Counted from the first letter of the stretch, positions 16,180 through 25,913 are shown. The stretch: 64,000 bases of DNA from Vibrio diazotrophicus (GCF_038452265.1 NZ_CP151842.1:1860001-1924000); one strand, 5' to 3'. Translations and numbers: made by a program. The notes: generated from the letters alone by a model not told the origin.

Positions 16180-18828
16180 TTATTCTGAATCGGATTCGCT
16201 ATCAGTTTCAGAATCATCACTCTCAATTTCAACGCTATCCGCTGACTCTACTGACGAATCTAAAACTTCATCACCCTCTTCCCCTTCAGGAAGTTCAGTT
16301 TCTTCAATTTCTTCAATTCGTTGTAGTCCAACAACTTTCTCATCTTCCGCTGTACGGATAAGTGTTACACCTTGAGTGTTACGGCCAACTTGGCTCACTT
16401 CACCAACACGAGTACGTACAAGCGTACCTGCGTTAGTAATCATCATGAACTCGTCGCCTTCTTCCACTTGAACCGCACCGATAACGAGACCGTTACGCTC
16501 TGAGACTTTGATCGACACAACACCTTGTGTTGCACGGCTCTTCGCTGGGTATTCACTTAGAACAGTACGCTTACCATAACCATTTTCTGTTACTGTCAGT
16601 ATGTTACCGTCAGTCTTAGGAACGATTAGAGAAACGATTTGATCCTCGCCGTTCAGCTTCATACCACGAACACCAGCAGCAGTACGTCCCATCGCACGAA
16701 CTTGTTGTTCGTTGAAGCGGACAACTTTACCTGATTGCGAGAACAACATGATGTCGTTGTTGCCGTCTGTAATATCAACGCCGATTAGAGAGTCTTCATC
16801 ACGTAGGTTAAGAGCAATCAGACCATTTGCGCGCACGTTGGCGAACTGATCCAAAGATGTCTTCTTAACAGTGCCGTCACCGGTTGCCATAAAGATAAAT
16901 TTATCTTCACTGAACTCAGTTACAGGCAGAATCGCTGTGATACGTTCATTTTCTTCTAGCGGTAGTAAGTTAACAATTGGCTTACCACGAGCAGTACGGC
17001 TCGCTAATGGCAATTGATACGTCTTCAGACGGTATGTCTTACCACGCGTAGAGAAACATAGAATGTTGTCATGAGTGTTCGCAACGAGTAGACGTTCGAT
17101 ATAATCTTCGTCTTTCATGCGTGTTGCACTCTTACCACGACCACCACGACGTTGAGATTCATAGTCGCTTAGAAGCTGATACTTCACATAGCCTTCGTGA
17201 GATAGAGTCACAACAACATCTTCACGAGCAATCAGCTCTTCCATATCAATGTCATGGCTTGCAGCTGTGATTTCTGTACGACGTGCGTCACCAAAAGCAT
17301 CACGAACCGTTTCTAGCTCTTCACGGATAACTTCCATCAAGCGCTCAGTGCTGCCAAGAATATGCAGTAGCTCTGCAATTTCTTCTAGAAGCTGTTTGTA
17401 TTCATCAAGAATCTTCTCGTGTTCTAGACCCGTTAAACGGTGTAAACGAAGTTCTAGAATCGCCTGAGCTTGTTGCTCAGTTAAGAAATATTGACCATCA
17501 CGAATACCGTATTGAGCTTCAAGCCACTCTGGACGAGCCGCATCTGTACCAGCACGCTCAAGCATTGCCGCTACATTGCCTAGATCCCAGCCTCGTGAAA
17601 TCAAACCAACTTTAGCTTCTGCTGGTGTTGGAGCCTTACGGATCAACTCGATGATTGCATCGATATTTGCCAGTGCTAGTGCCAAACCTTCGAGGATATG
17701 AGCACGCTCACGAGCTTTACGTAATTCAAAAATAGTACGACGAGTCACCACTTCACGGCGGTGGTCTACGAAACACTTAATCATTTCTTTCAGGTTAAAC
17801 AGTTTTGGTTGGCCATGTTCAAGGGCAACCATGTTAATCCCGAAAGTGGTTTGAAGTTGAGTGTTTGCATATAGGTTGTTCAGAACAACCTCACCAACTG
17901 CATCACGTCTACATTCAATAACAATACGCATACCATCTTTATCAGATTCGTCACGTAGTGCGCTGATGCCTTCAACTTTTTTATCTTTTACTAGTTCCGC
18001 AATTTTCTCAATCAAGCGAGCTTTGTTCACTTGATACGGAATTTCAGAAACGATGATGGTTTCTTTGCCACTCTTATCTGCTTCAATATCAGCTTTAGAG
18101 CGCATGTAAACTTTACCGCGACCAGTCTTATAGGCATCAATGATACCTTTACGACCACTAATCAATGCTGCGGTTGGGAAATCTGGTCCTGGGATGTAAT
18201 CCATCAACTCATCAATAGTGATGTCTTCATTGTCGATGAATGCCAAACATCCATTCACAACTTCAGTTAAGTTGTGTGGCGGAATATTGGTCGCCATACC
18301 TACTGCAATACCTGACGAACCGTTCACAAGCAGGTTAGGAACTTTCGTTGGCAATACAGCAGGAATCTGCTCAGTACCATCGTAGTTGTCTACGTAATCA
18401 ACCGTTTCTTTATCTAAATCAGCCAACAGTTCATGGGCTATTTTAGCCATACGAACTTCGGTATAACGCATTGCCGCAGCAGAGTCGCCATCGATAGAAC
18501 CGAAGTTACCTTGACCATCCGCTAGCATATAGCGCAGTGAGAACGGCTGTGCCATACGTACGATAGTATCGTATACAGCACTGTCACCATGTGGGTGATA
18601 TTTACCGATTACGTCACCTACCACACGGGCAGATTTCTTATATGGTTTATTCCAATCGTTGCCCAATACGTTCATAGCAAATAGAACGCGGCGGTGTACT
18701 GGTTTTAGACCATCACGCACATCTGGAAGAGCACGACCAACGATAACTGACATCGCATAGTCTAGGTATGAACCTCGAAGCTCATCTTCAATGTTTACGG
18801 GCGTGATCTCTTTAGCTAGATCGCTCAT
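16180..18828 (-). CDS. gyrA: DNA gyrase subunit A
   Basis: 882 residues; cuts and rejoins DNA for negative supercoiling with GyrB. The catalytic Tyr122 is in AAAMRYTEVRMAK, and the quinolone region HPHGDSAVYDTIVRMAQ carries Ser83 and Asp87, the susceptible residues. The C-terminal beta-pinwheel contains the GyrA box QRRGGRGKS, and the protein ends in a long acidic tail (from about residue 840, rich in Glu, Asp and Ser). It is divergent from ubiG, the same arrangement as in E. coli, and has its own terminator. Confidence 0.99.
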   Translation of the reverse strand: MSDLAKEITPVNIEDELRGSYLDYAMSVIVGRALPDVRDGLKPVHRRVLFAMNVLGNDWNKPYKKSARVVGDVIGKYHPHGDSAVYDTIVRMAQPFSLRYMLADGQGNFGSIDGDSAAAMRYTEVRMAKIAHELLADLDKETVDYVDNYDGTEQIPAVLPTKVPNLLVNGSSGIAVGMATNIPPHNLTEVVNGCLAFIDNEDITIDELMDYIPGPDFPTAALISGRKGIIDAYKTGRGKVYMRSKADIEADKSGKETIIVSEIPYQVNKARLIEKIAELVKDKKVEGISALRDESDKDGMRIVIECRRDAVGEVVLNNLYANTQLQTTFGINMVALEHGQPKLFNLKEMIKCFVDHRREVVTRRTIFELRKARERAHILEGLALALANIDAIIELIRKAPTPAEAKVGLISRGWDLGNVAAMLERAGTDAARPEWLEAQYGIRDGQYFLTEQQAQAILELRLHRLTGLEHEKILDEYKQLLEEIAELLHILGSTERLMEVIREELETVRDAFGDARRTEITAASHDIDMEELIAREDVVVTLSHEGYVKYQLLSDYESQRRGGRGKSATRMKDEDYIERLLVANTHDNILCFSTRGKTYRLKTYQLPLASRTARGKPIVNLLPLEENERITAILPVTEFSEDKFIFMATGDGTVKKTSLDQFANVRANGLIALNLRDEDSLIGVDITDGNNDIMLFSQSGKVVRFNEQQVRAMGRTAAGVRGMKLNGEDQIVSLIVPKTDGNILTVTENGYGKRTVLSEYPAKSRATQGVVSIKVSERNGLVIGAVQVEEGDEFMMITNAGTLVRTRVGEVSQVGRNTQGVTLIRTAEDEKVVGLQRIEEIEETELPEGEEGDEVLDSSVESADSVEIESDDSETDSESDSE

Positions 18829-19199
18829 AGAGCCTTTATCCCTCTATAGTTTGATCGGTATATCCAGACAGTGAACTATTACTATAAATAAGCCGAATAG
18901 ACACTGTTTTCCAATTTCCAGATATTATTGATACTTATAAGGTGAAAAAATATAACACAACTTATAACGGTTCGGCATAACTTTCATTGCCCTTTTATCA
19001 GGTTGTGATGTTTGTTGCCTCTAAAATGTGGAGAAATTACACACTTCTCCCATATCCAACTGATAAATGGTTAATTTTTACCCATATATTTACTAAACAA
19101 TCAATTCTTGTTTAAACAAATAGAGAACAACTGGTTTGATTTACTCATAACGTTATAATGCCAACGTAACCACGGATGAGTATTAAAGGCAAATTCACT
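18829..19199. promoter_or_regulatory. Divergent gyrA / ubiG promoter region
   Basis: About 370 non-coding AT-rich bases. TATAAT at 19154-19159 is a good -10 for ubiG, placing transcription start near 19166. A 12-bp palindrome TTGTTTAAACAA lies at 19108-19119. I see no clear gyrA -35/-10 pair by eye. Confidence 0.5.
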
Positions 19200-19913
19200 A
19201 TGACGACAACTCAAAATCAAAACGTCGACCCTAACGAAATAAAAAAATTCGAGGACATGGCCTCTCGTTGGTGGGATCTAGAAGGCGAATTCAAACCTCT
19301 TCACCAGATTAACCCTCTTCGTCTCAATTATGTTCTCGACAAAGCGGATGGTCTTTTCGGCAAGAAAGTGTTGGACGTGGGCTGCGGTGGTGGCATTTTA
19401 GCGGAAAGCATGGCTCGCGAAGGTGCGGAAGTTACGGGCTTAGATATGGGCAAAGAACCGTTGGAAGTCGCTCGTCTCCACGCGTTAGAAACTGGAACTA
19501 AGCTCACTTATATCCAGAGTACAATCGAAGACCACGCAAAAGAAAACCCACAAACCTATGATGTGGTGACTTGTATGGAAATGCTGGAACACGTTCCAGA
19601 CCCGTTTTCCGTAGTTAAGTCTTGTGCTGCATTGGTCAAACCGAACGGTCACGTCTTCTTCTCTACCTTGAACCGCAACATTAAATCGTATCTTTTTGCC
19701 ATTGTTGGTGCTGAGAAGCTAATGAAGATTGTCCCTGAAGGTACTCACGACCACGAGAAGTTCATTCGTCCTTCTGAGCTGCTTAAAATGGTCGATCAAA
19801 CACACCTTAAAGAACAAGGTATCACTGGTTTACTTTACAACCCGCTGACTGACACATATCGCTTAGGGAAAAATGTTGATGTGAACTATATCGTTCACAC
19901 GCGTTTGTTCTGA
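19200..19913 (+). CDS. ubiG: Ubiquinone biosynthesis O-methyltransferase UbiG
   Basis: About 237 residues; S-adenosylmethionine-dependent enzyme that makes both O-methylations of the ubiquinone head group. The SAM motif VLDVGCGGGILAESMA, acidic post-I GLDMG and post-motif VVTCMEMLEHVPDP are clear, and the N-terminal KKFEDMASRWWDLEGEFKPL is family-specific. The ATG at 19200 is chosen over 19176: the likely -10 box (19154-19159) would leave no leader for the earlier start, and AAAGG precedes 19200. It sits between gyrA and nrdA as in E. coli. Confidence 0.96.
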   Translation: MTTTQNQNVDPNEIKKFEDMASRWWDLEGEFKPLHQINPLRLNYVLDKADGLFGKKVLDVGCGGGILAESMAREGAEVTGLDMGKEPLEVARLHALETGTKLTYIQSTIEDHAKENPQTYDVVTCMEMLEHVPDPFSVVKSCAALVKPNGHVFFSTLNRNIKSYLFAIVGAEKLMKIVPEGTHDHEKFIRPSELLKMVDQTHLKEQGITGLLYNPLTDTYRLGKNVDVNYIVHTRLF

Positions 19914-19920
19914 TCACAAA

Positions 19921-19944
19921 GTTGAGGGTTTTTTAACCCTCAAC
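19921..19944 (+). terminator. Terminator-like hairpin after ubiG
   Basis: GTTGAGGGTT-TTTT-AACCCTCAAC, a perfect 10-bp stem eight bases after the ubiG stop. The downstream T content is low, so termination may be partial. Confidence 0.65.
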
Positions 19945-20159
19945 TACTTCGAGAAACATTTCATTTTTATGCACGATTTTCGTGCATTCTGTTCCATTTT
20001 GAATCAACTAAATTTGGCTCGAATTTTTAGTTAAAGATCAAGGAAATTTTTTTTTGATCGGTTACGAATAAACCAATCTTGAAAGCTCGATTTTTTACAA
20101 TCAACTCTGTTCTTAGATCATCAGTTAGTGGCTACTAACGTTTTTTTTCATTTTCAAAG

Positions 20160-20168
20160 TTATCCACA
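20160..20168 (+). promoter_or_regulatory. DnaA box upstream of nrdA
   Basis: TTATCCACA, a perfect match to the DnaA consensus, about 190 bp before the nrdA start. E. coli nrdAB is also bound by DnaA upstream of its promoter, linking nucleotide supply to replication. The same role here is inferred. Confidence 0.75.
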
Positions 20169-20238
20169 AAGTTTCCCCTAAACTGTAACTTGCATTAAAG
20201 GGGTTATAGCACTATGTTGTAACTCGAACACTGATGCA

Positions 20239-20275
20239 CCCCTATATGTAGTGTCTAAGCCACTAGATATAGGAC
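20239..20275. promoter_or_regulatory. Pair of NrdR boxes before nrdA
   Basis: CCCCTATATGTAGTGT (20239-20254) and CCACTAGATATAGGAC (20260-20275) both fit the NrdR consensus acaCwATATwGtgt in its two halves. Their centres are 21 bp apart, two helical turns, as expected for cooperative binding by the ATP/dATP-sensing repressor NrdR. Confidence 0.8.
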
Positions 20276-20361
20276 GAGCATAATCACAAAACCGTTAATA
20301 ATTTTACAAGAATTACATATAAAAACGGTTTTAATCAGTTTTGTTAGGGAAATGAAGCAGA

Positions 20362-22644
20362 ATGAACCAACAACTCACTGTCACAAAGCGTGATGGCCGC
20401 AAAGAAACTATTGATCTGGATAAGATCCACCGAGTGATCACATGGGCTGCTGAAGGTCTACAAAATGTCTCTGTATCACAAGTGGAACTTCGTGCTCACA
20501 TCCAGTTCTACGATGGCATTACCACATCAGACATTCATGAAACGATTATTAAATCAGCAGCTGACCTGATCTCTGAAGAGAGCCCAGATTACCAATATTT
20601 GGCTGCGCGATTAGCGGTATTCCATCTACGCAAAAAAGCTTATGGTCAATATGAGCCACCAACACTATTAGAACATGTTTCTTCAATGGTTGAGAAAGGC
20701 AAATACGACAAGCACTTAATGGAAGATTACACGCGTGAAGATTTCATCAAGCTAGACAGCTTTATCGATCACCGTCGTGACTTAAACTTCTCTTATGCTG
20801 CTGTAAAACAGCTTGAAGGTAAGTACTTTGTACAGAACCGAGTGACAGGCCAAATTTATGAGAGTGCTCAGTTCCTTTACATTCTTGTAGCGGCATGTTT
20901 GTTTGCGAAGTATCCAAAAGACACTCGTTTGGATTACATCAAGCGTTTCTATGATGCGACGTCAACATTCAAGATTTCCTTACCTACACCAATTATGTCT
21001 GGTGTGCGTACGCCTACCCGCCAGTTCAGCTCATGTGTACTGATCGAGTGTGGCGACAGCTTAGATTCTATTAACGCAACAGCGAGCTCAATTGTTCGTT
21101 ACGTTTCTCAACGCGCAGGTATTGGTATCAACGCTGGTCGTATTCGTGCATTGGGCTCAGAAATCCGTGGTGGTGAAGCTTTCCACACAGGTTGTATTCC
21201 ATTCTACAAATACTTCCAAACAGCAGTGAAATGTTGTTCTCAAGGCGGTGTTCGTGGTGGCGCAGCAACGGTGTTTTACCCTCTATGGCACGGTGAAGCT
21301 CAGTCACTATTAGTTCTTAAGAACAACCGTGGTGTTGAAGAAAACCGTGTTCGTCATATGGACTACGGTGTTCAGCTAAACAAATTGATGTACCAACGAT
21401 TAGTGGAAGGCGGAAACATTACTCTGTTCTCACCTTCTGACGTACCTGGACTTTACGATGCGTTCTTCCAAGATCAAGACGAATTCGAACGTCTATATGT
21501 GAAGTACGAGAACGATGCTTCGATTAAGAAGACAACCGTTAAAGCTCTTGAAATGTTCACGCTACTAATGCAAGAACGTGCTTCTACTGGTCGTATTTAC
21601 ATTCAGAACGTTGACCACTGTAATACTCACAGCCCGTTTGATGCGAGTGTGGCTCCAGTACGTCAATCAAACCTATGTTTGGAAATTGCCCTGCCAACCA
21701 AACCTTTAACTAATGTTGAAGATGACAATGGTGAAATTGCACTTTGTACTCTGTCTGCATTCAACCTAGGTTCGATTGAAAATCTAGACGATTTTGAAGA
21801 GCTAGCAGACCTAGTGGTTCGTGCGCTTGATGCTTTGTTAGATTATCAAGACTACCCACTACCAGCCGCTTATAAGTCAACGATGAATCGTCGTACGCTA
21901 GGCGTGGGTGTGATTAACTACGCATACTACCTAGCGAAAAATGGCGTTAAATACTCAGACGGCAGCGCAAACGCTCTAACGCACCGTACTTTTGAAGCGA
22001 TGCAATACTACTTGCTAAAAGCTTCTGTACAGCTCGCGAAAGAACACGGTAAGTGTCCTTTATTTGGCGAAACAAATTACGCGAAGGGCTTGCTACCAAT
22101 TGATACGTACAAACGCGACCTAGATAAAATCTGTGATGAAGAACTTCATTATGATTGGGACGCACTACGTACAGAGATCTTGGAGCACGGTCTACGTAAC
22201 TCAACTCTAACTGCACTGATGCCTTCTGAGACATCTTCTCAGATTTCGAATGCAACTAACGGTATCGAACCTCCTCGTGGTTACGTATCAGTAAAAGCAT
22301 CAAAAGACGGCATTTTGAAGCAAGTTGTACCAGAGTTCCTAAAATACAAAGAAAACTACGAGTTGCTTTGGAACATCGGTTCTAACGATGGTTATCTACA
22401 CCTAGTTGGTATCATGCAGAAGTTCGTTGACCAAGCTATTTCAGCGAACACCAACTACGACCCTAGCAATTTTGAGTCTGGCAAAGTGCCAATGAAGAAA
22501 CTGCTTCAGGATCTGCTGACTGCATACAAGTTTGGTGTGAAGACGCTGTACTACCATAACACTCGTGATGGTGCGAAAGACGATCAAAAAGACGTGGTGC
22601 AGCCACAAGATGATGACTGCGCAGGTGGCGGTTGCAAGATCTAA
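20362..22644 (+). CDS. nrdA: Ribonucleoside-diphosphate reductase class Ia, alpha subunit
   Basis: 760 residues; reduces NDPs to dNDPs using the tyrosyl radical of NrdB. The N-terminal ATP-cone (VTKRDGRKETIDLDKIHRV) provides overall activity control by ATP/dATP. Active-site elements seen: SSCVLIECGD (C225-type), SNLCLEIALPTKPL (C439/E441-type), ALCTLSAFNLG (C462-type) and the C-terminal pair CAGGGC that receives electrons from thioredoxin or glutaredoxin. It is first gene of nrdA-nrdB-yfaE with a regulated promoter upstream. Confidence 0.99.
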   Translation: MNQQLTVTKRDGRKETIDLDKIHRVITWAAEGLQNVSVSQVELRAHIQFYDGITTSDIHETIIKSAADLISEESPDYQYLAARLAVFHLRKKAYGQYEPPTLLEHVSSMVEKGKYDKHLMEDYTREDFIKLDSFIDHRRDLNFSYAAVKQLEGKYFVQNRVTGQIYESAQFLYILVAACLFAKYPKDTRLDYIKRFYDATSTFKISLPTPIMSGVRTPTRQFSSCVLIECGDSLDSINATASSIVRYVSQRAGIGINAGRIRALGSEIRGGEAFHTGCIPFYKYFQTAVKCCSQGGVRGGAATVFYPLWHGEAQSLLVLKNNRGVEENRVRHMDYGVQLNKLMYQRLVEGGNITLFSPSDVPGLYDAFFQDQDEFERLYVKYENDASIKKTTVKALEMFTLLMQERASTGRIYIQNVDHCNTHSPFDASVAPVRQSNLCLEIALPTKPLTNVEDDNGEIALCTLSAFNLGSIENLDDFEELADLVVRALDALLDYQDYPLPAAYKSTMNRRTLGVGVINYAYYLAKNGVKYSDGSANALTHRTFEAMQYYLLKASVQLAKEHGKCPLFGETNYAKGLLPIDTYKRDLDKICDEELHYDWDALRTEILEHGLRNSTLTALMPSETSSQISNATNGIEPPRGYVSVKASKDGILKQVVPEFLKYKENYELLWNIGSNDGYLHLVGIMQKFVDQAISANTNYDPSNFESGKVPMKKLLQDLLTAYKFGVKTLYYHNTRDGAKDDQKDVVQPQDDDCAGGGCKI

Positions 22645-22717
22645 TCTGATTGACTCGAATTTTTAACTGATTTGAATGCCCTTTGACGAAGGCAAAGGGC
22701 AAAATGGATGACAGCAA

Positions 22718-23851
22718 ATGGCTTACAGTACTTTTACTCAGAAAAAGAATAACCAACTTAAAGAACCAATGTTTCTTGGTCAGCCAGTTAACGTGGCTCG
22801 CTATGACCAACAAAAATACGACATTTTTGAAAAGTTGATCGAAAAGCAACTTTCGTTCTTCTGGCGCCCTGAAGAAGTTGACGTTTCAAGTGACCGTATT
22901 GATTACAACAAGTTACCTGATCATGAAAAGCATATTTTCATCTCGAACTTAAAGTATCAGACTCTTCTTGATTCAATCCAAGGACGTAGTCCTAACGTTG
23001 CTCTACTTCCATTGGTTTCACTACCAGAATTGGAAACGTGGATTGAAACGTGGTCTTTCTCAGAAACAATTCACTCTCGTTCGTACACGCACATTATCCG
23101 TAACATCGTTAATGACCCTGCGGTTGTGTTTGACGATATCGTAGAAAATGAACACATCATTAAACGTGCGAAAGACATCGCGCATTACTACGACAATCTG
23201 ATCCAGTTAACCAACGATTATCATCGTTACGGCGAAGGTACACACACTGTTAATGGCGAAACAATCAAAGTAAGCCTGTCTGGGCTTAAGAAGCAGCTAT
23301 ACCTGTGCTTGATGTCTGTAAACGCGCTAGAAGCGATTCGTTTCTACGTAAGTTTTGCGTGTTCATTCGCTTTCGCAGAACGTGAGCTGATGGAAGGTAA
23401 CGCGAAAATCATCAAGCTTATCGCTCGTGACGAAGCGCTGCACCTTACTGGAACTCAGCACATGATCAACCTGCTTCGCAACGGCATGGACGATTTTGAG
23501 TTCTTACAAATTGCAGAAGAGTGCAAACAAGAGTGTTTTGACTTATTTAAAGCTGCAGCAGAACAAGAAAAAGAGTGGTCTGAATACCTGTTCAAAGATG
23601 GATCTATGATTGGTCTGAACAAAGATATTCTTTCTCAATACGTTGAGTACATCACGAACATCCGTATGCAAGCTGTGGGTCTTGATGCGGCATACCCGAA
23701 TGCAACCAGCAACCCTATTCCATGGATCAACGCATGGTTATCATCTGATAACGTTCAAGTTGCTCCACAGGAAGCAGAAATCAGCTCATACCTCGTTGGT
23801 CAAATCGATAACGAAGTTGGCGCAGACGATTTCGAGGGCTTTGAGCTGTAA
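22718..23851 (+). CDS. nrdB: Ribonucleoside-diphosphate reductase class Ia, beta subunit
   Basis: 377 residues; holds the diiron-tyrosyl radical cofactor. The radical Tyr is Y123 in HSRSYTHIIRN; iron ligands lie in the PEEVD, ETIHSRSYTH and ENEHI stretches and in RDEALHLTGTQH. The C-terminus, which docks on NrdA, is acidic and ends DDFEGFEL. Its stop codon overlaps the yfaE start (TAATG), so the ferredoxin is translationally coupled. Confidence 0.99.
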   Translation: MAYSTFTQKKNNQLKEPMFLGQPVNVARYDQQKYDIFEKLIEKQLSFFWRPEEVDVSSDRIDYNKLPDHEKHIFISNLKYQTLLDSIQGRSPNVALLPLVSLPELETWIETWSFSETIHSRSYTHIIRNIVNDPAVVFDDIVENEHIIKRAKDIAHYYDNLIQLTNDYHRYGEGTHTVNGETIKVSLSGLKKQLYLCLMSVNALEAIRFYVSFACSFAFAERELMEGNAKIIKLIARDEALHLTGTQHMINLLRNGMDDFEFLQIAEECKQECFDLFKAAAEQEKEWSEYLFKDGSMIGLNKDILSQYVEYITNIRMQAVGLDAAYPNATSNPIPWINAWLSSDNVQVAPQEAEISSYLVGQIDNEVGADDFEGFEL

Positions 23852-24129
23852 TGGCAACGGTCAAAATCAACAAAATAATCACTATTGAATCTAACCCGTC
23901 AAACACATTGCTAGAAACAATGGAACAGGCTGGGTTAGAGCCGGAATACAACTGCCGTGATGGCCATTGTGGAGCGTGTCGTTGCACGCTTCTCTCCGGC
24001 GAAGTCGAATATGTTGGTTTTGCAATGGCGTATACACAAAGCAATGAAATATTGCCTTGCATATGTAAAGCAAAAACGCCAGTTGAACTATCCGATGTGA
24101 ATTATCAGCCTAAAGCGAAACGAGCATAA
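23851..24129 (+). CDS. yfaE: [2Fe-2S] ferredoxin YfaE, NrdB cofactor maintenance
   Basis: 92 residues with the plant-type 2Fe-2S pattern: CRDGHCGACRC gives three cysteines at the expected spacing, and the fourth is in LPCICKAK. In E. coli YfaE reduces the diferric centre of NrdB to regenerate the radical. It starts on the last base of the nrdB stop codon and ends the operon before a terminator. Confidence 0.95.
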   Translation: MATVKINKIITIESNPSNTLLETMEQAGLEPEYNCRDGHCGACRCTLLSGEVEYVGFAMAYTQSNEILPCICKAKTPVELSDVNYQPKAKRA

Positions 24130-24165
24130 CAAGACGTTACTCACTCGTCCCAGCAGAGATAAATT

Positions 24166-24190
24166 AAAGCCAGAGCTAAGCTCTGGCTTT
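24166..24190. terminator. Shared terminator of the nrd operon and the convergent small gene
   Basis: AAAGCCAGAG-CTAAG-CTCTGGCTTT, a perfect 10-bp stem with A- and T-rich ends. It contains the last codons and the stop of the convergent minus-strand gene, so it can act in both directions. Confidence 0.88.
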
Positions 24191-24436
24191 ATTCATTCCA
24201 AATAGAATTTCATCTGCCGTTCCCATAGAAACGGATTTATGACCGATTTCCCTACCGCCATCATCATACAAAGACAAGCGATAGCCAGGATAGCTTGAAT
24301 TGTTGTTGTCAACTGGCGCATGACGCCACAGTGAAACAACATCATGATCCTCACCACTACCGGTAAGTGCTTCTCCTAACACTACTTTTTGGCTTGCAAT
24401 TTCGTACCACACTAAGATTTTTGATTGTGAAAACAT
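24176..24436 (-). CDS. Hypothetical protein, 86 residues
   Basis: Reads MFSQSKILVWYEIASQKVVL, then a Gly/Ser/Asp-rich turn, then VSLWRHAPVDNNNSSYPGYR and RLSLYDDGGREIGHKSVSMG. The family is not recognised. Length and composition suggest a small soluble protein, probably with beta structure. ATG 24436 is supported by a near-perfect AGGAGG six bases upstream; the open frame extends further but lacks a site. It is convergent with the nrd operon and shares its terminator. Confidence 0.8.
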   Translation of the reverse strand: MFSQSKILVWYEIASQKVVLGEALTGSGEDHDVVSLWRHAPVDNNNSSYPGYRLSLYDDGGREIGHKSVSMGTADEILFGMNKARA

Positions 24437-24594
24437 ATCCAGCCTCCTGCCGAAGTCACAGCGACGAGTTTTCAGTTTACAAACAAAATTGAGAAATTTT
24501 GGACTCATTTGTGAGACGAATTTTTACCTCTCTTAAAATCATCGGGTTAGATCTTAGACAAATTACGCATAAGAAAGGAGAGAATGTCGATTTA

Positions 24595-24627
24595 GGTAAT
24601 AAGCCAATTATTCATCAGCTTATTACC
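24595..24627. repeat. 10-bp inverted repeat in the gap before the CinA-like gene
   Basis: GGTAATAAGC at 24595-24604 and GCTTATTACC at 24618-24627, loop 13. No T-run follows on either strand. It lies 48 bases past the end of the minus-strand cinA-like gene and may be its weak terminator or a protein site. Confidence 0.5.
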
Positions 24628-24674
24628 ATCCATCATGCGGAAAACTAAACTAGCAAGGATTAAGGGTGTGAAAA

Positions 24675-25913
24675 TCAACCCAAAACGCTGCTTGGGAGAT
24701 ACATCTCTTTAACCGTCGTCACTGAACTGTACTTAGTGAGAATAGGTTTACCTTCTAAGTAACGACGTAACATATCAGCGACAATAGTACCTATGATTTG
24801 CTTCTGTTCACCAGATGCATAAGCGCGGTTGAACTTCACTGTTTGCCCCCACTCCCCTTGTGGAGCCGACAGAGAGACGGTGAAGTGATCATCATTGAGC
24901 ATACCCGTCACTAGAGAAAGGTCGGTCGCGCACTTCTCTTTTGTTGCCGCAGCCAAGGCAAAAGAAGCAGCTAACGGATCCTGATGCCCTAAACCTTCAT
25001 CCGTTTTATGGCTGAGAATCCAACTGTGTCCGCTAAGCTTCTCAATTTCAGCGTTACTCAAAAGCCAGTTGGATAACCAACCTTTGGTTGACTGCTCTGC
25101 CAAAGCAAGCGACATCCCTTTCTCAGCCATAAGATGGCCAACATGTTCCAGCATCGGCTCATCAACACTCACAACATGCTGCTCTAAATGCGCGTAAATC
25201 ATTTGTAGCAGCTTTACCCGCATATCTAAGTCATTACGTGGGCCAAACAACTTCACTTCAATAAACGGCAAATAAGAGCGGTAACCGAGTACATAACCTT
25301 GAGGAAGGTGAAGTTTATCCAACTTGTCGGATATGCCCGATTCCGTCGTGCCAAATGTATAGAGACGACTGCACTCCAAACCAACTTGCTGAGGATACTG
25401 CTTTTTCAGATCTGGCAATATCTGCTCATTGACCATGAGCTTAAATTCTTTTGGTACACCCGGAGTGAAGTAGAACCAGCAGTCATTGATTTGAACCTTA
25501 AAGCCGCAAGCGGTGCCTATTGGGTTATCGAGAATGATCGCTTTCTCAGGCAACATGGCTTGTTTAATGTTACTTTCCGGCATTTTGATTTTACGCTGAG
25601 CAAAAAAGGTTTCTAGCTTCTCTAGCCATTCAGGAAACAGTTTGAGTTCTTGTTCAGCGGCCAATGCTGCACATTCCGAACTTAGATCATCGGTCGTTGG
25701 TCCTAGGCCACCGTTCACTACCACTACATCTGCGTTGAAGCTCAGCATTAATAGCTCTTCGACTAGTGAAGTTTTTGCATCCCCTACCGTTGAGCGTTTG
25801 TTTAACGCAAAACCATTTTGGAAAAACTCTCGCGATAACCAAGCTGCATTGGTATCAACGATGTCTCCATGCAACACTTCCTCACCAGTGCTTAACATTG
25901 CAACTTTGAGCAT
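24675..25913 (-). CDS. CinA-family protein with degenerate amidase domain (YfaY-like)
   Basis: 412 residues in two parts. The N-terminal MoCF-like domain (STGEEVLHGDIVDTNAAWL, VVVNGGLGPTTDDLS, PIGTACGF, FTPGVPKEF) is the ADP-ribose/CoA pyrophosphatase half of CinA. The C-terminal half corresponds to the PncC nicotinamide-nucleotide amidase, but the active-site ESCTGG is replaced by AEQSTKG at residues 272-278, so the nucleophilic Ser is Gln and amidase activity is unlikely. E. coli YfaY is a comparable degenerate paralogue found near nrdAB. Confidence 0.88.
   Translation of the reverse strand: MLKVAMLSTGEEVLHGDIVDTNAAWLSREFFQNGFALNKRSTVGDAKTSLVEELLMLSFNADVVVVNGGLGPTTDDLSSECAALAAEQELKLFPEWLEKLETFFAQRKIKMPESNIKQAMLPEKAIILDNPIGTACGFKVQINDCWFYFTPGVPKEFKLMVNEQILPDLKKQYPQQVGLECSRLYTFGTTESGISDKLDKLHLPQGYVLGYRSYLPFIEVKLFGPRNDLDMRVKLLQMIYAHLEQHVVSVDEPMLEHVGHLMAEKGMSLALAEQSTKGWLSNWLLSNAEIEKLSGHSWILSHKTDEGLGHQDPLAASFALAAATKEKCATDLSLVTGMLNDDHFTVSLSAPQGEWGQTVKFNRAYASGEQKQIIGTIVADMLRRYLEGKPILTKYSSVTTVKEMYLPSSVLG

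Larger units (their letters stand above)
19945..20361 (+). promoter_or_regulatory. nrdA upstream regulatory region
   Basis: A 417-base non-coding region with T-rich tracts, one perfect DnaA box and two NrdR-type boxes (listed separately). Its size and content resemble the long, multiply controlled nrdAB promoter of E. coli. Confidence 0.7.

Noticed and set aside
16180..18828. Several open frames antisense to gyrA, nrdA, the aminotransferase-decarboxylase and the ABC permease
   Set aside because: These are shadows of strong codon bias in the real genes; none has a ribosome site or protein-like domains.
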